Shown: piece after piece, positions 1 to 5,488 of the stretch
Position numbering within the stretch: the stretch's first letter is position 1
Layout: every line of letters starts with the position of its first letter
Assembly (NCBI GenBank): GCA_947455015.1
Contig: CANGMY010000120.1
Location: forward strand, 1 to 5,488
Direction: 5' to 3'
DNA from: Microthrixaceae bacterium
GTDB lineage: Bacteria > Actinomycetota > Acidimicrobiia > Acidimicrobiales > Acidimicrobilacustridaceae
DNA length: 5,488 bases
Notes under the pieces: generated by a model
What the model saw: the letters and a program-made list of their open reading frames with translations, nothing else
Database searches by the model: none
Told to the model about the DNA's origin: nothing
Made by a program: the position numbers and the translations under genes

Positions 1-1032
1 AAAGTTGAACTTCTGACTCGCGCCGATGAAGCCGCTCGTTCTGTTGGCGATGCCATCTCACAGGTTTCGGTCAGTTATGGCGACAACCGTCGACGGATCC
101 TTGTTGCGAATTCCGACGGTTTGTTTGTTGAAGACGACACCGTGCGTACGTTCTTCGCCGTTAGTTGCGTTGCGACGGGCGATACCGGAATGCAGACCGG
201 TCGAGAAAGTGTCGGCCACACAATCGGGTTCGAACTTTTCGATAAATACGACATCGATCAGTTGGCTCGTAACGCCGCCGATCGTGCTCTCACAAAGTTG
301 GCAGCACGACCGGCGCCAAGCGGGCAGATGCCCGTCGTTATCGGAAGTGGCGGTGGCGGAGTCTTGTTCCACGAAGCATGTGGGCATGGCCTCGAAGCCG
401 ATCTCGTTTCCAAGGGTGCATCGGTTTTCCGTGGGCGCGTTGGTCAGCAGGTTGCGTCAAAGGGCGTCACGGTTGTTGACGACGGCACGATGGCTCGCGA
501 GTGGGGAAATATCGCAATCGACGATGAAGGCAATCCTGCGCAACGCAATGTGCTGATCGAAGACGGAATTCTCACTGACTACATGTGGGATCACCTTCGC
601 GCTCGCAAGGAAGGCCGCAAGAGTTCCGGCAATGGTCGCCGTCAGAGCTATCAGAACCTTCCTATGGTTCGTATGACCAACACCTATCTCCTCGCCGGCG
701 AAGAAGATCCAGATTCGATCATCGCATCGACGCCGAAGGGTGTGTACGTCAAACACCTCGGGGGCGGTCAGGTAAACACTGCGACTGGCGATTTCGTGTT
801 CGGCATGACCGAGGCCTATCTCATCGAAGACGGCAAGATCACTGAACCGTTGCGCGAAGGAAATCTCATCGGCAACGGTCCCGAGGTTCTGCAGCGTATT
901 GACGCACTCGGAAACGATTTCGCAATGGGCCCTCCGGGAACATGTGGAAAAGATGGTCAAGGTGTTCCCGTGGGCGATGGTGTCCCGACTCTGCGTGTTT
1001 CATCGCTCACCATCGGCGGCACTGCCGCATGA
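1..1032 (+). CDS. tldD: TldD, catalytic subunit of the TldD/TldE zinc metalloprotease (5'-truncated by window edge)
   Basis: The reading frame is open from base 1 to the TGA at 1030-1032, giving 343 residues with no start in view. The visible part carries the TldD hallmarks. A glycine-rich strand leads into HEACGHGLEAD, whose HExxxH histidines are residues 124 and 129 and whose catalytic Glu is 125. GNGRR lies at 210-214 followed by QSY, QVNTATGDF at 257-265, and a C-terminal PGTCGKDGQGVPVG block whose Cys315 matches the third zinc ligand of E. coli TldD (His262, His266, Cys454). The offset to E. coli numbering is about 138, so roughly the first 138 residues of a ~481-residue protein lie upstream. 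In known systems TldD pairs with the non-catalytic TldE/PmbA as a cytoplasmic protease acting on unfolded peptides, for example microcin B17 leader removal and CcdA degradation. The substrate here is unknown. Its stop overlaps the next start, so it heads or belongs to an operon with the two PmbA genes. The promoter is outside the window. Confidence 0.95.
   Translation, partial: KVELLTRADEAARSVGDAISQVSVSYGDNRRRILVANSDGLFVEDDTVRTFFAVSCVATGDTGMQTGRESVGHTIGFELFDKYDIDQLARNAADRALTKLAARPAPSGQMPVVIGSGGGGVLFHEACGHGLEADLVSKGASVFRGRVGQQVASKGVTVVDDGTMAREWGNIAIDDEGNPAQRNVLIEDGILTDYMWDHLRARKEGRKSSGNGRRQSYQNLPMVRMTNTYLLAGEEDPDSIIASTPKGVYVKHLGGGQVNTATGDFVFGMTEAYLIEDGKITEPLREGNLIGNGPEVLQRIDALGNDFAMGPPGTCGKDGQGVPVGDGVPTLRVSSLTIGGTAA
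1029..1032 (+). other. ATGA start/stop overlap coupling tldD to the first pmbA
   Basis: The ATG at 1029-1031 overlaps the tldD TGA at 1030-1032. The preceding bases are C-rich with no purine-rich Shine-Dalgarno at the usual distance, so ribosomes finishing tldD probably reinitiate here. This would tie the amounts of the two subunits together. The overlap is seen directly and the coupling is inferred. Confidence 0.7.
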
Positions 1033-2372
1033 GCGATGAACTCCTGGCAATTGCCGACCGTGTTGTGGCAATGGCCAAGCCCGGCGAACAAGTCGAGGCC
1101 GTCGTTGTTCGGGGTACCGAGACGGAAATCAAAGTATTCGGGGGCGATGTCGAATCGTTGTCTTCCGCTCAGTCGCAGGGCGTCGGAATTCGAATCGTTG
1201 TCGATGGCCGCCAAGGCTTCGCCTACGCCGGAAGTCTCGACGAGTCTGCAATCGCCGAGACATTGGCCGACGCTCGCGACAACGTGAGCTTCGCAACCTT
1301 CGATGAATTCGCTGGACTCGCCGAACCAGACGGCGTGGCGATCCCCGTTCTTGACCTTCATCGCGATGCGATGGTGGCATTTTCGACCTCAGACAAAATT
1401 GCTATGGCGATTGAACTTGAGCGCGTCGTAATGGCAGCCGATCCCCGAATCTCGGGTATTGAATCCGCCGAATATGCCGACTCGATTTCCGAAGCAGCGA
1501 TTGCAACGAGCACCGGGGTTCGAACAGTTGGCAGTGAGACCAGTTGCTACGTGGCGACGTATGCAATGGCAACCGAGGGCGAAGAAACACAAACCGGATT
1601 TGGCTTCGCTGTTGGTCGTGAACCCTCTGATCTCCACCCATCACGTGCTGCGATTGAGGCGGCCTCGCGTGCAACTCGCATGCTCGGCGCAGTGCAACCC
1701 CCGAGCGGTCGACTCACGGTTGTTCTCGATCCATGGGTGACGGCCCAGTTCTTGGGAATTCTGGGTTACACGCTTGATGGCGAGTCAGTGCTCAAGGGCC
1801 GGTCGTTGTTTGCCGATCGCTTGGGCGAGTCGGTTGGCTCCTCTCTCCTGACGTTGATCGACGACCCCACCGATGTTCGATCGTTCAGCGCTACCGATGC
1901 CGACGGCGAGGGCCTCGCTGCTCGTCGCAATGTGCTGATTCAAGATGGTGTGTTGCAAAAGTTTGTGCACAACGCGTATTCGGCCCGCCGAGCCGGAACG
2001 GTGAGCACCGGAAACGCTGTTCGTGGATTTAAGAGCACTCCGTCGGTCGGTTGCCTGTCCGTGTCGCTTGTTCCTGGCGTCTCGGATCCGGCCGCACTCA
2101 TCGCGGGGATCGACGATGGCGTTCTTGTGCAAGAGGTCTCTGGCCTTCATTCGGGCGTGAATCCCGTGAGCGGCGACTTTTCAACTGGCGCTGAAGGTCT
2201 TCGGATTCGTAATGGCGAACTCGCCGAGCCGGTGCGTGAATTTACAATCGCGTCCACGCTGCAGAAGATGCTTCGTGATGTTCAAGCAGTTGGAAACGAT
2301 CTCGAGTTCCTTCCGATGAACGCGTCGGGTGTCTCACTCGTCGTCGCCGATCTCACCGTTTCAGGCTCGTGA
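1029..2372 (+). CDS. pmbA: PmbA/TldE-type non-catalytic protease subunit, first copy
   Basis: This gene encodes 447 residues, close to the 450 of E. coli TldE/PmbA. I chose the ATG at 1029 because it overlaps the tldD stop as ATGA and begins right at the conserved N-terminal domain. An in-frame ATG at 942 would run through tldD's zinc-cysteine region. Family features are the N-terminal block GGDVES (38-43), LADARDN (79-85) and GLAEPDG (96-102). The C-terminal domain has VLKGRS (254-259), DDPTD (278-282), DGEGLAARRN (292-301), STGNAVRG (326-333), STPSVGC (336-342), GLHSGVN (372-378) and LAEPVRE (398-404). Where TldD has HEACGH this protein has VLDPWVTAQ (232-240), so it has no zinc site and should be a structural or substrate-binding partner. 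No clear Shine-Dalgarno precedes the ATG, which suggests translational coupling to tldD. Family assignment is firm. Pairing with the neighbouring TldD is inferred from E. coli and from gene order. Confidence 0.94.
   Translation: MSDELLAIADRVVAMAKPGEQVEAVVVRGTETEIKVFGGDVESLSSAQSQGVGIRIVVDGRQGFAYAGSLDESAIAETLADARDNVSFATFDEFAGLAEPDGVAIPVLDLHRDAMVAFSTSDKIAMAIELERVVMAADPRISGIESAEYADSISEAAIATSTGVRTVGSETSCYVATYAMATEGEETQTGFGFAVGREPSDLHPSRAAIEAASRATRMLGAVQPPSGRLTVVLDPWVTAQFLGILGYTLDGESVLKGRSLFADRLGESVGSSLLTLIDDPTDVRSFSATDADGEGLAARRNVLIQDGVLQKFVHNAYSARRAGTVSTGNAVRGFKSTPSVGCLSVSLVPGVSDPAALIAGIDDGVLVQEVSGLHSGVNPVSGDFSTGAEGLRIRNGELAEPVREFTIASTLQKMLRDVQAVGNDLEFLPMNASGVSLVVADLTVSGS
2369..2372 (+). other. 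GTGA start/stop overlap coupling the two pmbA copies
   Basis: The GTG at 2369-2371 overlaps the TGA at 2370-2372. Only a weak CAGG lies just upstream. It is the same kind of overlap as at the tldD/pmbA junction, so all three proteins are probably made from one message by coupled translation. Confidence 0.7.
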
Positions 2373-3736
2373 GTTTCGACCCGCCCGATCAGGAATGTGC
2401 TGATCTCCTTACGCTTGCGCAATCTGTTGCCAACAATGCGCGCACCGGAGAACAAGTCGAAGCATTCGTTGCTCGATCGTCATACACAACAGTGCGTGCT
2501 CATGGCGGCGATGTTGAATCGTTTACGTCAGCAGTGAGCGCTGGTATCGGTGTTCGAGTTGTCAGCGATCATCGCCAAGGTTTTGCGTGGGCCGGAACGC
2601 TTGAGCCTGATGCAATTGCCGATGCGTTGGCCGACGCGCGCGACAACGCAACGTTTGCCGAACCCGATGAATGGGTTGGCCTCGCCGAGCCCGACGGTGT
2701 TTCACCAGTTCCCTTCGATGCTTTTGATCCATCGGTAGCGACCATGGAACCATCGAGAAAGATCGACCTTGCTCTTGAACTCGAGCGCATGGTTCGTGCC
2801 GGAGACCCACGCATCACCGGCGTTCGTGTTGCCACCTTTTCTGATTCATCGTCGCGTTTCGCGGTTGCCACGAGCACGGGAATCGCTGGTGCAGGACGTG
2901 GCGCATGGTGCTCAATGAGTGCGCTTGCTCTTGCAGAAGATGGCGATGAGACCTACACCGGCGGAGGATCCACCGTTGGTTTCCGACCCGATGATCTCGA
3001 TCTCGCCGAAGCTGCCGACGATGCGGTGTTACGCGCGACCCGACTCTTCGGGGCCAAGCCCGTTCCGTCACAGAGAGTCACGATCATTCTTGAGCCCCGC
3101 ATGGCAGCAACGATTGCTGGGCTTCTTGGATCAACGCTCACAGGCGAACGAGTACTCAAGGGCCGTTCGCCGTTCGGTGATCGCATCGGTGAAGCCATTG
3201 CGTCGCCCATGCTTACGCTCGTTGACGATCCGACAGACCATCGTTCGTACGCAGCCGACATGTTCGACGGCGAAGGTTTGGCCTGTCGCCGAAACCCACT
3301 TGTGGTCGATGGCGTTCTTCAGGGATTTCTTTACGACAGTGCATCGGGTCGGCGCGCCGGACGACCGAGTACGGGCTCGGCGGTCCGCGGCGTTTCGTCA
3401 ACACCGTCAGTCGGTTGCCAAGCCTTGGCGGTCGCTCCCGGTGCAGGTTCGTTCGAGTCGTTGTTGGCAGAGATCGACACTGGCGTCTATTTGCAGTCGA
3501 TGACGGGACTCCACTCCGGTGTGAATCTTGTGAGCGGCGATATTTCCGTCGGAATCGAAGGCCTGATGGTACGCAACGGTCAACTGGCAGAACCAGTGCG
3601 CGAAGTAACGATTGCGTCAACGTTGCAGCGGATGCTGCTCGACATCGTTGCAATTGGCGACGACATTGAATGGCTTCCCGGTGGCACCGGTTGCCCAACG
3701 ATTGTGATCGCAGATCTTTCGCTGGGTGGCAGTTGA
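2369..3736 (+). CDS. pmbA: PmbA/TldE-type non-catalytic protease subunit, second tandem copy
   Basis: This gene encodes 455 residues and starts with GTG at 2369, overlapping the previous stop as GTGA. No other ATG, GTG or TTG lies in frame near the N-terminus, so the start is well supported. It is a paralog of the gene just upstream. The C-terminal halves align without gaps over more than 110 residues and look about half or more identical by eye, sharing VLKGRS (262-267), DDPTD (286-290), DGEGLA (300-305), STPSVGC (344-350), GLHSGVN (380-386) and LAEPVRE (406-412). It starts about eight residues earlier than its sister. The HExxxH position reads ILEPRMAAT (240-248), so it too lacks the zinc site. 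Cys442 near the C-terminus does not align with the TldD zinc cysteine. The role is inferred to be a second alternative partner of TldD, or a self-pairing subunit. Nothing suggests decay: no frameshift, full length, all family blocks intact. Which copy is the true TldE orthologue cannot be decided here. Confidence 0.93.
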   Translation: MSFDPPDQECADLLTLAQSVANNARTGEQVEAFVARSSYTTVRAHGGDVESFTSAVSAGIGVRVVSDHRQGFAWAGTLEPDAIADALADARDNATFAEPDEWVGLAEPDGVSPVPFDAFDPSVATMEPSRKIDLALELERMVRAGDPRITGVRVATFSDSSSRFAVATSTGIAGAGRGAWCSMSALALAEDGDETYTGGGSTVGFRPDDLDLAEAADDAVLRATRLFGAKPVPSQRVTIILEPRMAATIAGLLGSTLTGERVLKGRSPFGDRIGEAIASPMLTLVDDPTDHRSYAADMFDGEGLACRRNPLVVDGVLQGFLYDSASGRRAGRPSTGSAVRGVSSTPSVGCQALAVAPGAGSFESLLAEIDTGVYLQSMTGLHSGVNLVSGDISVGIEGLMVRNGQLAEPVREVTIASTLQRMLLDIVAIGDDIEWLPGGTGCPTIVIADLSLGGS

Positions 3737-3746
3737 GCGTTTGCTC
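3735..3746. repeat. Short inverted repeat in the 9-bp gap between convergent genes
   Basis: The sequence GAGC-GTTT-GCTC forms a perfect 4-bp stem with a four-base loop. It touches the stop codon of the second pmbA (3734-3736) on one side and the stop codon of uppP (3746-3748, TAG on the minus strand) on the other. Its symmetry would let it act in both directions, but the stem is short and no U-run follows on either strand. It is at best a weak bidirectional terminator and may be chance. Confidence 0.2.
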
Positions 3747-4759
3747 TAGATCGTTCCGGCGATCAAGAGAACGATGCTGGCTGCAGCCACCACAAGTCGT
3801 TCCCAGCCAAACACGGCCATGCTGCGCGTTTGTAGCCAAGCCACCATCCACTTGACTGCGAGTGCGGCGAAGATGAAAGCGAAGATCAATCCGACCAGCG
3901 GGTTGAACCAGCCGTAGGCATCGATGACTGTCGAGCCGTTTTTCGCTGTCTCATAAAGGGTTGCTGCGCCCAGCGTCATTAGGCCGAGAAGGAAGCTGAA
4001 CTCGACGGCCGCAGCCAGCGTTGTCCCGACCGCGAGTGCCGCGAGAATCGTGACGAGGCTTCTGCTTGTGCCTGGCCACATCGCAAGCACCTGCGCACAG
4101 CCAATGATGAGCGCCTGCTTTGGTCGGATATGCGTAATCGACATTCCCGGTCGATCGGCTTTGATCTTTGGAGCGAGATACAGAAGAAGGAGACCGCCGA
4201 CAATCCACGCGCCGATTACGGGGCCAACGTTGAGCAAGTGGCTCTTGATCGGTTTTTCGATTGCAACGCCAATGATCACCGCCGGGATGAACGCGATGAC
4301 GAGAGAGATCAAAAGATTGCGGCCGTCAGCGTCGCGACCAAAGAGGCCGCGGATGATCGACTCAATGCGCTTTCGGTACAGAACAAGAACCGCAAGAATC
4401 GCGCCGAACTGAATTGCGATTGCGTAACTATCGGCCGCGTCTTTTGTTGCCGAGGTATCGCCGATTCCGAGAATGCGCTGCGTAACAACGAGATGCCCGG
4501 TGGAACTGATCGGGAGATATTCGGTGATGCCTTCAACTGCACCCAGCACCATTGCTTTCCAGGTGCTCATCTGGTTCTTCGCCGCAGTCTGCTCTTCGGG
4601 AGTTAATTGCGTTGATGCGGCGAGTTCGGTCGTTGACGCATTCGCACGATTGGCGCCAGTGAAGGTGTGAACAATGCCGGTCGTGAGGAGGACGGCGAGT
4701 AGGAGTCCGAGGAGACGACCGGAATGTCGCTTCGGTCGACGTGGTGAGGATTCAGGCAC
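3746..4759 (-). CDS. uppP: Undecaprenyl-diphosphate phosphatase (UppP/BacA) with N-terminal signal-like extension
   Basis: This integral membrane enzyme dephosphorylates undecaprenyl diphosphate to undecaprenyl phosphate, recycling the lipid carrier for peptidoglycan and other wall polymers. Excess activity confers bacitracin resistance. Motif 1, EGITEYLPISSTGH (76-89), matches E. coli Glu17, Glu21, Ser27 and His30 as Glu76, Glu80, Ser86 and His89. Motif 2, PGTSRS (229-234), gives Arg233 for E. coli Arg174. Hydrophobic segments lie near 113-128, 148-168, 178-195, 236-270, 286-306 and 318-336. The GTG start at 4757-4759 gives 337 residues, about 60 more than E. coli's 273. The extra part has a basic stretch (RRPKRH), a hydrophobic core at 16-30 and an ANA-S site at 39-42, like a Sec signal peptide. 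An in-frame ATG at 4568-4570 (Met64) would give a standard 274 residues. The longer start has an AGGG motif seven bases upstream. The gene converges on pmbA and follows the SAF-domain gene by 41 bp. Confidence 0.95.
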   Translation of the reverse strand: MPESSPRRPKRHSGRLLGLLLAVLLTTGIVHTFTGANRANASTTELAASTQLTPEEQTAAKNQMSTWKAMVLGAVEGITEYLPISSTGHLVVTQRILGIGDTSATKDAADSYAIAIQFGAILAVLVLYRKRIESIIRGLFGRDADGRNLLISLVIAFIPAVIIGVAIEKPIKSHLLNVGPVIGAWIVGGLLLLYLAPKIKADRPGMSITHIRPKQALIIGCAQVLAMWPGTSRSLVTILAALAVGTTLAAAVEFSFLLGLMTLGAATLYETAKNGSTVIDAYGWFNPLVGLIFAFIFAALAVKWMVAWLQTRSMAVFGWERLVVAAASIVLLIAGTI

Positions 4760-4800
4760 GAGATGACCCTATCGGCGCGAGATGCTGAGGACGGTGAGGG
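4760..4800 (-). other. 41-bp spacer between the SAF-domain gene and uppP
   Basis: There is no convincing terminator or promoter in this spacer, so read-through from the SAF-domain gene into uppP is plausible. A 5-bp complementarity exists between ACCCT at the end of the SAF gene (4801-4797 on the minus strand) and AGGGT (4770-4766), which contains the uppP ribosome-binding motif. The stem is short, the loop is about 26 bases, and it may be accidental. Confidence 0.4.
4767..4770 (-). promoter_or_regulatory. Shine-Dalgarno-like AGGG for the long uppP start
   Basis: On the minus strand AGGG lies seven bases before the GTG at 4759, a good spacing. It favours the longer start. An in-frame TAG at 4769-4771 overlaps it, so the reading frame cannot extend further upstream. 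The downstream ATG at 4570 is preceded only by a weaker GAAGAA-like purine stretch. Confidence 0.45.
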
Positions 4801-5445
4801 TTAGTCGGCGAGGGCGATGATCATGCTTGCCGAAAGCAGTGCCTTTGCGACTGCAGGTGCTTGAGGAAGCGTCACCCCAATCGTGACGGCCTTCTCGGTG
4901 ACTGCGACGACAACTCCGTGGTCAGCAATTCTGGTTGCGGGACCCAACGGGCGGCCGGCAGTGGCCACGACCTCGGATGGTGCGTACAACACAACGTGGT
5001 CGCCGACCTTCGTTGCTGGTGTGCTGGCATCGGATGGAACCGCGAACGCGACGGAATTCTCATCGAGTTGTGATGCAGGTCCGCTTGCGCCGCCACCGGC
5101 GAGCCGGCGTTCGAGGACAACTTCATCGCGTGCGATCGATCGCGTGACTGTTCTTCCGATCGGTGAATCGGCGACGTCATCGGGCACCACCGCAACTGGT
5201 CGATCGACGAAAACGATGTCGGCAGTTGTGATGACGCGCCCAGGGACGAGATCGCTCGCTGCGACAGGAACTGTTCGGCGCTGACCCCACGCAGACGCGC
5301 TGGCGTCAGCGGAGTTCACGGTCGAAACCGTCCAGACCGCGGAACAGAGTGCGACGACTGCGGTGAGGAGCCATCGGACTCTGGTGTTGGAGACCAAGCG
5401 GCGAAACGAACGCGGAAAAGAGGTTCGGGCCTGAGAATGACGCAC
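4801..5445 (-). CDS. Membrane-anchored SAF-domain protein, CpaB/RcpC-like
   Basis: This gene encodes 214 residues, read from a GTG at 5443-5445 to TAA at 4803-4801. A basic cytoplasmic N-terminus (Arg7, 12, 15, 16, 22, 24) leads into one hydrophobic segment (about 25-41), giving a bitopic or signal-anchored protein with an exported C-terminal part. A SAF domain follows at about 57-117, with the typical pattern VPVAASDLVPGRVIT (59-73), ADIVFVDRP, PDDV (88-91), GRTVTRSIARDEVV (97-110) and ERRL. After a Gly/Ser/Ala linker (117-127), a second beta-rich part (130-214) with KVGDHVVLYAP (146-156) resembles the region after SAF in CpaB/RcpC, the periplasmic Flp/tad pilus assembly proteins. No pilus genes are in view, so a pilus role is only a family-based guess. 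SAF domains also occur in other surface and sugar-binding proteins. It lies upstream of uppP on the same strand. The frame stays open to the window edge, so the true start could lie beyond 5488. Confidence 0.8.
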   Translation of the reverse strand: MRHSQARTSFPRSFRRLVSNTRVRWLLTAVVALCSAVWTVSTVNSADASASAWGQRRTVPVAASDLVPGRVITTADIVFVDRPVAVVPDDVADSPIGRTVTRSIARDEVVLERRLAGGGASGPASQLDENSVAFAVPSDASTPATKVGDHVVLYAPSEVVATAGRPLGPATRIADHGVVVAVTEKAVTIGVTLPQAPAVAKALLSASMIIALAD

Positions 5446-5450
5446 AGCGA

Positions 5451-5454
5451 CTCC
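5451..5454 (-). promoter_or_regulatory. Shine-Dalgarno GGAG for the SAF-domain gene
   Basis: On the minus strand GGAG ends five bases before the GTG at 5445. This is the best support for that start, because the frame has no stop between it and the window edge. No promoter can be recognised in the remaining 34 bases. Confidence 0.5.
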
Positions 5455-5488
5455 ACGGACGGGCGGTCGGTGGGGGAACGTCGAGACG

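Noticed and set aside
457..960. A 167-residue minus-strand frame inside tldD.
   Set aside because: It is fully antisense to the conserved TldD catalytic domain, with no family features and no credible ribosome-binding site.
942..1028. Longer start for the first pmbA at the ATG at 942.
   Set aside because: The added residues lie in the out-of-frame shadow of tldD's conserved zinc-cysteine region. The ATG at 1029 gives family length and the usual 4-bp overlap.
121..1032. TTG at 121 as the true start of tldD.
   Set aside because: The frame is open and TldD-like back to base 1, and alignment by motif spacing places about 138 more residues upstream of the window.
3692..3694. Cys442 of the second PmbA as a surviving zinc ligand.
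   Set aside because: It aligns with the later GVPT part of TldD's C-terminus and not with the PGTCG cysteine, and the two histidines are missing.
2369..3736. Second pmbA as a recent duplication artefact or assembly error.
   Set aside because: The two copies differ throughout in protein and DNA sequence, and each is intact with its own coupled start.
3213..3851. A 212-residue minus-strand frame crossing the end of the second pmbA and the end of uppP.
   Set aside because: It is rich in Arg, Ser and Thr with no recognisable domain, and lies antisense to or overlapping two well-supported genes, so it is a codon-bias shadow.
1..5488. A small precursor peptide gene (RiPP-like) that could be a TldD/TldE substrate.
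   Set aside because: Gene-free intervals are all under 50 bp and none encodes a leader plus Cys/Ser/Gly-rich core, so any substrate lies elsewhere.

Overview
This window reads as ordinary, densely packed bacterial chromosome, probably actinobacterial. The evidence for that is moderately high G+C (roughly 55-60 % by eye), GTG starts on three of the four genes whose start is visible, 4-bp start/stop overlaps, and an actinobacterial look to the UppP and SAF-domain proteins. A mid-G+C lineage such as the Acidimicrobiia would fit, but that is inference and no sequence here proves it.

Positions 1-3736 (+ strand) hold a tight cluster of three TldD/PmbA (peptidase family U62/M103) genes. The first is tldD, cut by the window edge, with the zinc protease signature HEACGH and the C-terminal zinc cysteine. 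It is followed by two tandem PmbA/TldE-type paralogs that both lack the HExxxH site. Each junction is a 4-bp overlap (ATGA, then GTGA), so the three are very likely co-transcribed and translationally coupled. In characterised systems TldD (catalytic) and TldE (non-catalytic) form a heterodimer that degrades unfolded peptides or trims leader peptides. Here one catalytic subunit is encoded with two different non-catalytic partners.

Positions 3746-5445 (- strand) hold two genes that converge on the tld cluster with a 9-bp gap. In their own reading direction the first is a membrane-anchored SAF-domain protein of CpaB/RcpC type. After 41 bp comes uppP, undecaprenyl-diphosphate phosphatase (lipid-carrier recycling for peptidoglycan), with both catalytic motifs and an unusual N-terminal extension that looks like a signal peptide. 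The two may be co-transcribed, but no pilus genes are visible to show what the SAF protein does.

There are no RNA genes, mobile elements, CRISPR arrays or long non-coding stretches. All gene-free intervals are under 50 bp. I see no convincing wholly new system. The best leads are the one-TldD/two-TldE arrangement and the extended UppP.
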